In this document: positions 1 through 6,811 of the stretch, piece after piece
Layout of the letters: each line of letters starts with the position of its first letter
How positions within the stretch are numbered: the first letter of the stretch is position 1
From: Polaromonas sp.
GTDB lineage: Bacteria > Pseudomonadota > Gammaproteobacteria > Burkholderiales > Burkholderiaceae_C
Length of the DNA: 36,940 nt
Reading direction: 5' to 3'
NCBI GenBank assembly: GCA_030650875.1
Contig: JAUSDK010000037.1
Coordinates: forward strand, 1 to 36,940
Position numbers and translations under genes: made by a program
The notes under the pieces: model-generated
The model's input: the letters and a program-made list of their open reading frames with translations, nothing else
Told to the model about the DNA's origin: nothing
The model's database searches: none

Positions 1-2
1 TG

Positions 3-380
3 ATACCGCCGCTGGGCCGTGACCGGGCCGAGGTCAAGACCTGGGAAGCCCTGGCCGATGGCCTGCTGGACGCGTCCATCCTGGCGCGGCTGGAGGCCAC
101 TTGGGCCGGGCGCAGCGATGAACAGCGCAGCCAGGCCTGGATCGACCGCCAACTCGACAAGGTGCAGGCCGCTGTCAAGTCCATGAGCCACGGGCTGGGC
201 GACAAGCCGTTTTGTGCCGGCATTCACCTCGGTCTGGCCGACATCGCGGTGGGTTGCGCCCTGGGTTATCTGGATTTCCGCTTTGCCCAGATTGACTGGC
301 GCACCGACCACCCCAACCTGCACAAGCTGCATGACAAGCTGATGCTGCGGCCCAGCTTTGCCGACACCCTGCCGGTCTGA
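3..380 (+). CDS. Glutathione S-transferase family protein, C-terminal part (5' end outside window)
   Basis: The reading frame is open from the window edge to a TGA at 378-380 and gives about 125 residues. This is the all-helical C-terminal domain of a cytosolic GST. The segment around KPFCAGIHLGLADIAVG has the spacing of the GST helix-6 N-capping box (x-LADIAVG-x), and the tail, ending HDKLMLRPSFADTLPV, resembles the last helix of YibF-like GSTs. The thioredoxin-fold N-terminal domain, which holds the glutathione site, lies upstream of the window, so neither catalytic residue nor class can be read. GSTs of this type conjugate or reduce electrophilic substrates in the cytoplasm; the substrate is unknown. 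The next gene converges from the other strand 17 bp away. Confidence 0.85.
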   Translation: MPPLGRDRAEVKTWEALADGLLDASILARLEATWAGRSDEQRSQAWIDRQLDKVQAAVKSMSHGLGDKPFCAGIHLGLADIAVGCALGYLDFRFAQIDWRTDHPNLHKLHDKLMLRPSFADTLPV

Positions 381-397
381 TCGGCACAGCCCCCTTC

Positions 398-1630
398 TTA
401 CCAGAGACGGTCTGAGGCCGGTGACTTGGTCAACGCCAGCAGGCGTTGCAGGTTGATTTTCACCTTGACGTCACGGTACGCCACGCCGGCCATGATGCGG
501 AATTCAGCCTTGCTGGTGTCGCGCACGATCAGCTCCCCGGTAGGCATGCCGCTGCGGTTGATCAAAATGGCCACGCGTGGGGTGGTGGTGTTGGCGCCGC
601 GTTTGATGACCACCGCAACCTCGTTGGTGGCCAGGCGTACGAACGAGCCCGGTGAGTAAATCCCCACGGCCTTGATCAAGGCTGCGCCGGCTTCATCGAT
701 CTGGCGGTTTTCATCAAAATAACTGGCCTGCATGGCAGTGGCGGGCGAGTCCGGCAGGCGCGAGGCGCGCGGCGCCAGGCGTGCCGCAAACATGTCGGCG
801 CGCTGGATCAAGCGTGCCATTCGCTGGCTTTCGGTGCGATCCGCCATTGGGCCCGGTGTCTTGGTGTGATGGTCCAGCACGGCTTCAAGCCATCGCAGGT
901 CTGTCACCCCCAGTTGTTCCAGGAGCTGGACGGAGCGAACGGCATGCGCGTTGATCTGTTGTCGCTGCTCCGGGCTTGGGGCCTGCTTTTGCATTGCCAG
1001 CCGGTCCTGCAGCTCGGTCATGCCGATGTTCATGGTCAGCGCCGCCTTGCACAGCGTAGCCTCCAGTTCGGCGGGCCACTTCAACACCTCCCGGGCGGCC
1101 AGGCTGCACATCACGCTGACCAGCATGGCATGCGTCGCACTGTACAGCAGCACTTCACTGCTGGAGAGGTGGATCAGCGCAAACAAGGTGCCATCCGGGT
1201 TGAGGCGCGCATGCCGGCTGAGCTGCGCCTGCAGTTTATCCAGCCGATGGCGAAAGCTCGCCGGGTTGCTGTCGCGCAGCATGGCGTGGGTCTGCGCCTG
1301 CAGGTCCAGCCAGTCGGGCTCCCCGGTGTCTGTGGTGTCGCGGGCACTGGCCAACTCAAAAGTAGAGAACTGGCTGTCGGCGATTTGTCCCAGGGGAATG
1401 TCGTCCCGCACCAGGTCATGAAGTTTGCCCACGTAGGCGCGGCGATGGCTCTCGGAATCGGCGACATCAATGAACAGATTGCTGCGCCGTCCGATCATGA
1501 GGTCCAGCTCCTCCCGGTTTTCCACCACATAGCCCTTGTGCGCCAGCAAGATGCCGCTTTCATCCCGGAGTGCAAAGGGCAGCGGCTGGCCGATGCGAAT
1601 GGAGTCGACGGTGACGGTGACGAGGTTCAT
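398..1630 (-). CDS. Degenerate HD-GYP-like regulatory protein
   Basis: This 410-residue protein has an N-terminal domain of about 60 residues (IRIGQPLPFALRDESG, then LLAHKGYVV), like the small beta domains that often precede HD-GYP modules. A helical HD-GYP-like region covers about 150-290. HD-GYP enzymes hydrolyse cyclic di-GMP with a metal centre built from H...HDxGK...H...HH...D. Here H167, H229, H254-H255 and D279 are in place, but the defining HD pair is Met200-Asn201 (MNIG instead of HDIG) and the GYP segment after HH is absent. By family knowledge it should therefore be catalytically dead, or use other ligands, and may act as a binding or adaptor protein. A C-terminal region of about 100 residues (GSFVRLATNEVAVVIKRG) resembles the tail of many HD-GYP proteins. 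ATG start at 1630; divergent from hldC. The fold call is good; the biological role is unknown. Confidence 0.75.
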   Translation of the reverse strand: MNLVTVTVDSIRIGQPLPFALRDESGILLAHKGYVVENREELDLMIGRRSNLFIDVADSESHRRAYVGKLHDLVRDDIPLGQIADSQFSTFELASARDTTDTGEPDWLDLQAQTHAMLRDSNPASFRHRLDKLQAQLSRHARLNPDGTLFALIHLSSSEVLLYSATHAMLVSVMCSLAAREVLKWPAELEATLCKAALTMNIGMTELQDRLAMQKQAPSPEQRQQINAHAVRSVQLLEQLGVTDLRWLEAVLDHHTKTPGPMADRTESQRMARLIQRADMFAARLAPRASRLPDSPATAMQASYFDENRQIDEAGAALIKAVGIYSPGSFVRLATNEVAVVIKRGANTTTPRVAILINRSGMPTGELIVRDTSKAEFRIMAGVAYRDVKVKINLQRLLALTKSPASDRLW

Positions 1631-1721
1631 GGGGTGAGGGAATTATGCCAATAGACGCAGGTGCACGGGCAGTGCGTTGGTCTGGCGTCACTGAGCTTAA
1701 GGGATTGCCCGGCCTGCTAGC

Positions 1722-2234
1722 ATGCAAGCCATGACCGACTTGCCCCCCATTTCTGCCCTTTCCGCCCTTTCCGACAAGATTTGCAGCCGTGCCAGCGTGT
1801 CGGCGCGGGTGGCGCTGCTGCCTCGTCCGCTGGTGTTTACCAATGGGGTATTTGACGTGCTGCACCGCGGCCATGTCATGTACTTGGCGCAGGCGCGTGC
1901 CCTGGGCGCCAGTCTGCTGGTGGCGCTGAACACCGATGCGTCGGCCCGGCGCTTGGGCAAAGGGCCGGACCGCCCGCTCAATAACGAAGCCGACCGGGCT
2001 TTTGTCATGGCGGCGCTGGCGTCGACCAGCCTGGTGACCTGGTTTGACGACGACACGCCGCTGGAATTGATTGCTGACCTCAAACCCGACATTCTGGTCA
2101 AGGGCGGTGACTACGACATGAGTCGGCTGGCCGAGACGCGCGTGGTCGAGTCCTACGGCGGGCGGGCGCTGGCGCTGCCTTTTGTGGACGGCTATTCGAC
2201 CACGGCGCTGGTCCGGAAAATCCGTCAAAGTTAA
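1722..2234 (+). CDS. hldC: D-glycero-beta-D-manno-heptose 1-phosphate adenylyltransferase
   Basis: 170 residues. It transfers AMP from ATP to heptose 1-phosphate, giving ADP-heptose for the lipopolysaccharide inner core; cytoplasmic. The cytidylyltransferase fold is marked by FTNGVFDVLHRGHVMYL at about 39-55 with the nucleotide-binding HxGH (HRGH, 48-51), and by KGGDYD and YSTTALVRKI towards the end. It matches the C-terminal half of E. coli HldE (RfaE2) and lacks the N-terminal ribokinase-like half; separate kinase and adenylyltransferase genes are usual in Betaproteobacteria. Two ATGs compete (1722 and 1731); I kept the first. It stands alone here: the following bases are a repeat and a gene remnant, not another LPS gene. 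An alternative symbol is rfaE2. Confidence 0.92.
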   Translation: MQAMTDLPPISALSALSDKICSRASVSARVALLPRPLVFTNGVFDVLHRGHVMYLAQARALGASLLVALNTDASARRLGKGPDRPLNNEADRAFVMAALASTSLVTWFDDDTPLELIADLKPDILVKGGDYDMSRLAETRVVESYGGRALALPFVDGYSTTALVRKIRQS

Positions 2235-2295
2235 GAGTCAAATTGGTCTCTAGCGCCCGTTAAATAAGTGGAAGTAGCTATTTAATTTGTAGCAA
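2235..2295. repeat. Short dispersed intergenic repeat, Comamonadaceae type
   Basis: Directly after the hldC stop lies an AT-richer stretch containing TCTAGCGCCCGTTAAATAAG and AAGTAGCTATTTAATTTGTAGC-like sequence. Its reverse complement can be aligned by eye to the stretch at about 36416-36476: both have TGCT...ATAGCT...CGCCCG or GGGCGCTA...TTTTTA/TTTGA in the same order. I associate this kind of element with many intergenic regions of Polaromonas, Acidovorax and relatives, where copies carry imperfect dyads. Function unknown. Its composition differs clearly from the flanking genes. Confidence 0.5.
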
Positions 2296-2333
2296 ATGGC
2301 CGATCCATTGCTCGTACAAGGAGTTGAGCCTGC

Positions 2334-2408
2334 ATGGACCATAACGTCTCCCTGATCACCACGATTGCCGCCGTCGCGCCAACGCACCCGGGGCAGCCTG
2401 GGCCGTAG
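2334..2408 (+). pseudogene. Remnant of the start of a Kef/YbaL-type cation:proton antiporter gene
   Basis: A 24-codon frame opens with ATG at 2334, ten bases after a strong AAGGAG at about 2318-2323. Its first residues, MDHNVSLITTIAAV, closely resemble the conserved N-terminus of YbaL-type monovalent cation:proton antiporters, as I remember them from Burkholderiales. After codon 14 the resemblance stops, and the frame ends at TAG after an unrelated Pro/Gly-rich tail. The simplest reading is that a deletion or rearrangement removed the rest of the antiporter gene, leaving its ribosome-binding site and first codons between hldC and the LacI-type gene. It could instead be a real leader peptide for the downstream gene, or chance. 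The identification rests on recognition of only 14 residues. Confidence 0.45.
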
Positions 2409-2438
2409 ATCACGCGCGGCGCAGGTGCTACCATCGCC

Positions 2439-2452
2439 TGAAACTGGTTTCA
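2439..2452. promoter_or_regulatory. Operator upstream of the LacI-type regulator gene (PtxS-like)
   Basis: TGAAACTGGTTTCA is a 14-bp palindrome broken only at the centre. It differs by one base from the perfect copy at 3614-3627 and from the PtxS operator of Pseudomonas (TGAAACCGGTTTCA). It ends 31 bp before the regulator's ATG, a position that suits autorepression. Confidence 0.75.
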
Positions 2453-2483
2453 TACAGTCCATCCCACGCTTGTCTCACTTGCA

Positions 2484-3557
2484 ATGTCCGCTTCACCTCA
2501 TTCTCACAACACGCCCGCCGCCTTGGCCCCGGCACGTCCCACTATTGCGGATGTCGCGCGCGTCGCGGGCGTCTCCAAGGCCACCGTCTCCCGCTTCCTG
2601 AACCACCGCGACAAGCTGCTCACCAAAGACATCGCCACGCGCGTGGAGGTCGCCATTGCGGCCCTGGCCTACAGCCCCAGCCCGATGGCGCAGGCGCTCA
2701 AGCGCGGGCGCTCGCGCCTGATTGGCCTGGTGGTGGCGGACGTGACGAATCCTTTTTCGGTGGCCGTGCTGCGCGGTGCCGAAAAAGCCTGCCAGGACGC
2801 CGGCTACCTGCTGATGCTGTTCAACCTCGGCAATGACAGCCGGCGCGAAAGCGAAGCCATTGAAGCGCTCACCGCCTACCAGGTGGAAGGCTTCATCCTC
2901 AACACGCTGGGCCGCGACGCCAAGGCCGCCGCCGAAGCCGCGCGGCACGGCAAGCCGGTGGTGCTGGTGGATCGGCGCCACCCCGGCATGCAGGCCGACT
3001 TTGTGTCGCTGGACAACGCCGGCGCGGTGCGCCTGGGTGCCAGCCACCTGGTGGAGGCCGGCTACCGGGAGCTGCTGTTCATCTCGGAGCCGGTCAAAAA
3101 CGTCAGCTCGCGCGAGGAGCGCGAGGCGGCTTTTCGCGGCTTTATCCGCGAGTCGGCCGCCGATGTAGCCGGCCTGCAGGGTCGGACCTTTGAGAACACA
3201 GCGGACGACCCGCAAGCGCTGGACGAGGCCTTGCGTGATTTGCGCCAGCGCGCCGGGCCGCGCCTGCCCGGTGTGCTTTCCAGCAATGCCGTGGTGACCT
3301 TGCGCGTGGTGGCGGCCATGGCGCGCCTGGGCTGGCAGTTCGGCGCCGATGTCGGCCTGGTGGGCTTCGATGACACCGAGTGGTCGCCTTACATCGGGCC
3401 GGGCCTGAGCACCATCGCCCAGCCGACCGACGAGTTGGGGCGCATTGCGGCCGGCTGCCTGATCGAGCGTCTGAAAGGCATGGTGCTGCCGCCGCGCCAG
3501 ATTCTGCTGTCCGGCCGTCTGGTGCCGCGCGGCTCCTCGGTGCACGCCGCCATTTAG
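2484..3557 (+). CDS. LacI-family transcriptional regulator, PtxS-like, of the 2-ketogluconate locus
   Basis: 357 residues. The N-terminal helix-turn-helix is at 20-40 (TIADVARVAGVSKATVSRFLN), then the hinge helix, then a periplasmic-binding-protein-like effector domain from about 75 (LIGLVVADVTNPFSVAVLRG) to the end. LacI proteins bind palindromic operators as dimers and let go when a sugar or sugar acid binds. Matching operators stand before this gene and before the transport operon that follows in the same direction, so it probably represses both. PtxS of Pseudomonas recognises the same palindrome and responds to 2-ketogluconate; neighbourhood and operator together make this a PtxS counterpart, though KdgR-type regulators are related. 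The ATG at 2484 lacks a good ribosome-binding site but gives the normal length of tail before the helix-turn-helix. Confidence 0.88.
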   Translation: MSASPHSHNTPAALAPARPTIADVARVAGVSKATVSRFLNHRDKLLTKDIATRVEVAIAALAYSPSPMAQALKRGRSRLIGLVVADVTNPFSVAVLRGAEKACQDAGYLLMLFNLGNDSRRESEAIEALTAYQVEGFILNTLGRDAKAAAEAARHGKPVVLVDRRHPGMQADFVSLDNAGAVRLGASHLVEAGYRELLFISEPVKNVSSREEREAAFRGFIRESAADVAGLQGRTFENTADDPQALDEALRDLRQRAGPRLPGVLSSNAVVTLRVVAAMARLGWQFGADVGLVGFDDTEWSPYIGPGLSTIAQPTDELGRIAAGCLIERLKGMVLPPRQILLSGRLVPRGSSVHAAI

Positions 3558-3603
3558 CCCGTATTAGGGTTTTCCATAGTTACCGAGCGGTTTAGGCTAC
3601 TTT

Positions 3604-3609
3604 TATAAT
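3604..3609 (+). promoter_or_regulatory. Candidate -10 box of the importer/2-ketogluconate operon promoter
   Basis: A perfect TATAAT lies in the 147-bp gap between the regulator stop and the first permease start. The -35 region (around 3580-3586) is a poor match, TTACCG at 18-bp spacing. The expected start point, near 3616, falls inside the palindrome at 3613-3628, so a bound repressor would block initiation. Confidence 0.6.
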
Positions 3610-3612
3610 TCA

Positions 3613-3628
3613 CTGAAACCGGTTTCAG
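3613..3628. promoter_or_regulatory. PtxS-type operator of the transport/catabolic operon
   Basis: CTGAAACCGGTTTCAG is a perfect 16-bp palindrome. Its core, TGAAACCGGTTTCA, is the sequence known for PtxS of Pseudomonas, and a near copy precedes the regulator gene. It begins 4 bp downstream of TATAAT, the classic position for repression by a LacI-type protein. Confidence 0.82.
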
Positions 3629-3704
3629 ACTTTTACCCAGAGGCGGATGCGGAACCCGGTTGATCCGTTAATTTTTGTGCTCAACCTGGCGATTGCGCCC
3701 GCTC

Positions 3705-4376
3705 ATGAACTACTCATTCCAATTCGGTGATGTCTTTGCCGCCTGGCCGCTGCTGGTCAAGGGCACGCTCAGCACCATCGAGCTCTCGCTGCTGGCCATG
3801 CTGCTCGGCCTGCTGCTGGCGATCGTGTGCGCCTGGGGCAAGACCGCCGGGCCGCGCCCGCTGCGCTGGCTCATCAATGCCTACATCGAGCTGATCCGCA
3901 ACACGCCGTTTCTGGTGCAGCTGTTCTTCTTCTTTTTCGCGTTGCCGGCGCTGGGTCTGCGCTGGTCGGCCTACGCCGCCGCGCTGGTCGCCATGGTGGT
4001 GAACCTGGGCGCCTACGCCACCGAGATCATCCGCGCCGGCATCGAGTCGATTCCCAAAGGCCAGATCGAGGCCGGCCTGGCGCTCAACCTGAAACGCCAT
4101 GAAATCTTCCGCTTCGTGATTTTGAAGCCGGCGCTGCGCACGGTGTACCCGGCCCTCACCAGCCAGTTCATCCTGCTGATGCTCAGCTCGGCCGTGGTGT
4201 CGGCGATTTCGGCCGACGACCTGACCTCGGTGGCGGCCAACCTGCAGTCACAGACCTTCCGCAGTTTCGAGATTTACATCGTCGTGGCCGGCATCTACCT
4301 GCTGCTGGCGCTGTCGTTTTCCGCCTTGTTCCGGGTGATCTACCGCCTGGCCCTCAACTACCCGGCAGCTCGCTGA
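3705..4376 (+). CDS. ABC transporter permease, polar-amino-acid type (first subunit)
   Basis: 223 residues from ATG 3705 (MNYSFQFGDVFAAWPLL). An in-frame TTG at 3675 would add ten residues that do not look like the family. It is an inner-membrane subunit of the HisM/GlnP type with about five hydrophobic segments, starting with TLSTIELSLLAMLLGLLLAI. The coupling (EAA) loop toward the ATPase is visible at EAGLALNLKRHEIFRFVILKP. It should form a heterodimer with the next permease. By sequence alone it would be called an amino-acid permease. Its position, first in an operon ending in three sugar-acid genes and behind a PtxS-type operator, suggests it carries 2-ketogluconate or a related aldonate. 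No strong Shine-Dalgarno sequence is visible. Confidence 0.9.
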   Translation: MNYSFQFGDVFAAWPLLVKGTLSTIELSLLAMLLGLLLAIVCAWGKTAGPRPLRWLINAYIELIRNTPFLVQLFFFFFALPALGLRWSAYAAALVAMVVNLGAYATEIIRAGIESIPKGQIEAGLALNLKRHEIFRFVILKPALRTVYPALTSQFILLMLSSAVVSAISADDLTSVAANLQSQTFRSFEIYIVVAGIYLLLALSFSALFRVIYRLALNYPAAR

Positions 4377-4380
4377 CTAT

Positions 4381-4455
4381 GGCCCCCACACTCGGCACTT
4401 CGTGTCCTCCCTGCCCCCCAAAGGGGTTGATTCGTCTTGGGGCGGCCCGGCGCCG
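4381..4455. repeat. Intergenic repeat inserted between the two permease genes
   Basis: The stretch reads as CACTCGGCACTTCGTGTCC, then CTGCCCCCCAAAGGGG, then CTTGGGGCGGCCCGGCG. It contains the short dyad CCCCAAAGGGG. I recognise near-identical strings from intergenic regions of Polaromonas, Variovorax and other Comamonadaceae, where they recur many times. It is translatable in the frame of the downstream permease, which misleadingly extends that gene to a GTG at 4402. Confidence 0.55.
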
Positions 4456-4461
4456 AATCTG

Positions 4462-5115
4462 ATGCGTACTTTTGGTTTTCCCGAATTTCTGTTCATCCTC
4501 GAGGCGGCCAGGTGGACCGTGGCGCTCTCCATGATCGCCTTCATTGGTGGCGCCATCGGCGGCCTGGTCATCGCGCTGAGCCGCACCTCGCACAACAGTC
4601 TGGCGCGGCTGCTGTCCGGCGCCTTCATCCAGGTCTTCCAGGGCACGCCGTTGCTGCTGCAGCTGTTTCTGGTGTTCTTCGGCGCGCCGGTGCTGGGGCT
4701 GGAAATCAACCCCTGGGTGGCGGCCGGCGCGGCGCTGATTCTCAACAGCAGCGCCTTTTTGGGCGAGATCTGGCGCGGCTGCATCCAGGCGATACCGGGC
4801 GGTCAATGGGAGGCGGCGCAGGCGCTGAGCCTGCCTTATGTGTCGCGCATGCGGGACGTGATCCTGCCGCAGGCCTTCAAAATTGCGCTGGCGCCGACGG
4901 TCGGCTACCTGGTGCAGATCATCAAGGGCACCTCGCTGGCGGCCATCATTGGTTTTTCCGAAATCACCCGCACCGGGCAGATCATCAACAACGCCACCTT
5001 CCAGCCGCTGATCGTGTTCAGCGTGGTCGCCGCGATTTATTTTGCGCTGTGCTGGCCACTGTCTTTTCTGGCCGCGCGCATGGAGCGCCGGCATGCCGCC
5101 GCGCTGGCCCGCTGA
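4462..5115 (+). CDS. ABC transporter permease, polar-amino-acid type (second subunit)
   Basis: 217 residues from ATG 4462 (MRTFGFPEFLFILEAARWTV). The frame stays open back to a GTG at 4402, but those 20 codons lie inside the repeat, so I reject the longer start. It has the typical BPD_transp_1 fold: several hydrophobic helices and the EAA loop EAAQALSLPYVSRMRDVILP, including the classic xLPQA that follows. It pairs with the upstream permease to form the channel of one importer. A 49-bp gap separates it from the binding-protein gene. Substrate inferred from context to be a keto-sugar acid rather than an amino acid. Confidence 0.9.
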   Translation: MRTFGFPEFLFILEAARWTVALSMIAFIGGAIGGLVIALSRTSHNSLARLLSGAFIQVFQGTPLLLQLFLVFFGAPVLGLEINPWVAAGAALILNSSAFLGEIWRGCIQAIPGGQWEAAQALSLPYVSRMRDVILPQAFKIALAPTVGYLVQIIKGTSLAAIIGFSEITRTGQIINNATFQPLIVFSVVAAIYFALCWPLSFLAARMERRHAAALAR

Positions 5116-5164
5116 GCCGCCCCCTTTCACCCTGCCTTTTTTCACCACCAACCGGAGACTTCAC

Positions 5165-5971
5165 ATGATCAAGCATCTGCAACGCCGCGTATTCACGGGC
5201 ACCGCCCTGGCCCTGGGTCTGGCCGCCACCTTGTCGGCATGGGCGCCCGCCGCCAGTGCCCAGTCGGTGGCGGACATCAAGAAAAAAGGCGAGCTGACCA
5301 TCGGCATGCTGGTGGACTTTCCGCCCTACGGCACCACGAACAGCAGCAACCAGCCGGACGGCTACGACGCCGATGTGGCGCGCCTGATGGCCAAGGACCT
5401 CGGCGTCAAGCTCAACCTGGTGCCCGTGACCGGCCCCAACCGCATCCCCTTCCTGCTGACCAACAAGGTCGATCTGCTGGTGGCCTCGCTGGCCGTCACG
5501 CCCGAGCGCGCCAAGCAGGTCCAGTTCTCCAAGCCCTATGCCGCCGCCAGCATCGTGGTCTACGGCGACAAGAAGGCCGGCATCAAATCCGCCGCCGACC
5601 TGAAGGGAAAACGCGTGGGTGTTGCCCGTGCCAGCACGCAAGACGTGGCGCTGACGGCCGTGGCGCCTGAAGGCACCGAGATCCGCCGCTTCGACGACGA
5701 CGCATCGGCCATGCAGGCCCTGATGTCGGGCCAGGTGGATGCGATTGGCTGCTCGACCACGGTGGCCGCGCAGATTGAAAAGCGCGCGCCGGCCAACAGC
5801 TTTGAAAACAAGTTTTTGCTGCGCCAGCAGGTCATGGCCGTGGCCATGCGCCCCGGCCAGGCCGAGTTGCTCAAAACCGTGGACGACTTCGTGGCCCGCA
5901 ACACGGCCAACGGCGAGCTCAACAAGCTCTACCGCAAGTGGCTCGAAACCGACCTGCCAAAGCTGCAGTAA
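5165..5971 (+). CDS. Periplasmic solute-binding protein, polar-amino-acid family, probable sugar-acid ligand
   Basis: 268 residues from ATG 5165, preceded by GGAGA. A signal peptide (RR near the start, hydrophobic core, cleavage about ASAQ-S at 33-34) sends it to the periplasm. The fold is SBP_bac_3: IKKKGELTIGMLVDFPPYG at the mature N-terminus, DADVARLMAKDLG, and ASLAVTPERAKQVQFSKPY. In HisJ of this family, Arg77 holds the ligand carboxylate and Asp161 the alpha-amine. Aligned by eye without gaps, Arg115 here matches Arg77, but Asp161 falls on Ser197 (VDAIGCS against IDAAFQD). This fits a carboxylate ligand without an amine, such as 2-ketogluconate. The ligand is inference; the family is certain. 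Confidence 0.88.
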   Translation: MIKHLQRRVFTGTALALGLAATLSAWAPAASAQSVADIKKKGELTIGMLVDFPPYGTTNSSNQPDGYDADVARLMAKDLGVKLNLVPVTGPNRIPFLLTNKVDLLVASLAVTPERAKQVQFSKPYAAASIVVYGDKKAGIKSAADLKGKRVGVARASTQDVALTAVAPEGTEIRRFDDDASAMQALMSGQVDAIGCSTTVAAQIEKRAPANSFENKFLLRQQVMAVAMRPGQAELLKTVDDFVARNTANGELNKLYRKWLETDLPKLQ

Positions 5972-6019
5972 GCCCCGAGACCCATACCCGATACCCGACC
6001 GACCGACCACGGTGACTTC

Positions 6020-6811
6020 ATGACAGACGCAATGCTTTCCCCCAACCCGGCAGCAACCGGGGCCGAGCCCATCATCCGCATCGACGCGGTGGACAAATGG
6101 TATGGCAAGTTCCAGGTGCTGACCGACATCAACCTGAACGTCGCGGCCGGGGAACGCATTGTGGTCTGCGGGCCGTCGGGCTCGGGCAAATCGACGCTGA
6201 TCCGCTGCATTAACCGGCTGGAGACCGTGCAGAAAGGCCGCATCGTGGTCGACGGCATAGACCTGACGGCCGGCGGCAAAAACGTCGATTCGGTGCGCCA
6301 GGAAGTCGGCATGGTGTTCCAGCAGTTCAACCTGTTTCCGCACCTGACGATTTTGCAGAACTGCATGCTGGCGCCCATGCGCTCGCGCGGCCTGAGCCAG
6401 GAAGAAGCCGAAACCATCGCGATGAAATACCTGACGCGGGTGCGCATTCCCGAGCAGGCCAAGAAATACCCGAGCCAGCTGTCGGGCGGCCAGCAGCAGC
6501 GCGTGGCCATTGCCCGGGCCCTGTGCATGACGCCCAAGATCATGCTTTTCGACGAGCCCACCTCGGCGCTCGACCCCGAAATGGTCAAGGAAGTGCTGGA
6601 CACCATGATCGGCCTGGCCGACGACGGCATGACCATGCTGTGCGTGACCCACGAAATGGGCTTTGCCCGCAGCGTGGCCGACCGCGTGATCTTCATGGCC
6701 GAAGGCAAGATCATCGAGCAGGCGCCGCCGCAGCAATTCTTCAGCAACCCGCAGCATGAAACCACCCGTAATTTTCTGGGCCAGATTCTGAATTCGCAAC
6801 ATGCCCACTGA
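6020..6811 (+). CDS. ABC transporter ATP-binding protein, polar-amino-acid type
   Basis: 263 residues. All ABC motifs are intact: Walker A GPSGSGKST (51-59), Q-loop VFQQFNLF (99-106), signature LSGGQ (154-158), Walker B IMLFDEP (174-180) and the switch His211 (VTHEMGF). It is most like GlnQ/HisP ATPases and drives the importer formed with the two upstream permeases and the binding protein. The last 11 bases overlap the start of the next gene in a different frame, which suggests translational coupling between import and catabolism. The Shine-Dalgarno sequence is weak (GGTGAC). The first 15 residues precede the nucleotide-binding domain and are variable in the family. Confidence 0.93.
   Translation: MTDAMLSPNPAATGAEPIIRIDAVDKWYGKFQVLTDINLNVAAGERIVVCGPSGSGKSTLIRCINRLETVQKGRIVVDGIDLTAGGKNVDSVRQEVGMVFQQFNLFPHLTILQNCMLAPMRSRGLSQEEAETIAMKYLTRVRIPEQAKKYPSQLSGGQQQRVAIARALCMTPKIMLFDEPTSALDPEMVKEVLDTMIGLADDGMTMLCVTHEMGFARSVADRVIFMAEGKIIEQAPPQQFFSNPQHETTRNFLGQILNSQHAH

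Noticed and set aside
2235-2483. A transposon end or attachment site at the border of the sugar-acid locus
   Set aside because: There is a repeat and a gene remnant, but no transposase, integrase, tRNA or target duplication in the window.
3675-3704. TTG start for the first permease
   Set aside because: It adds ten residues unlike the family and has no better ribosome-binding site than the ATG at 3705.
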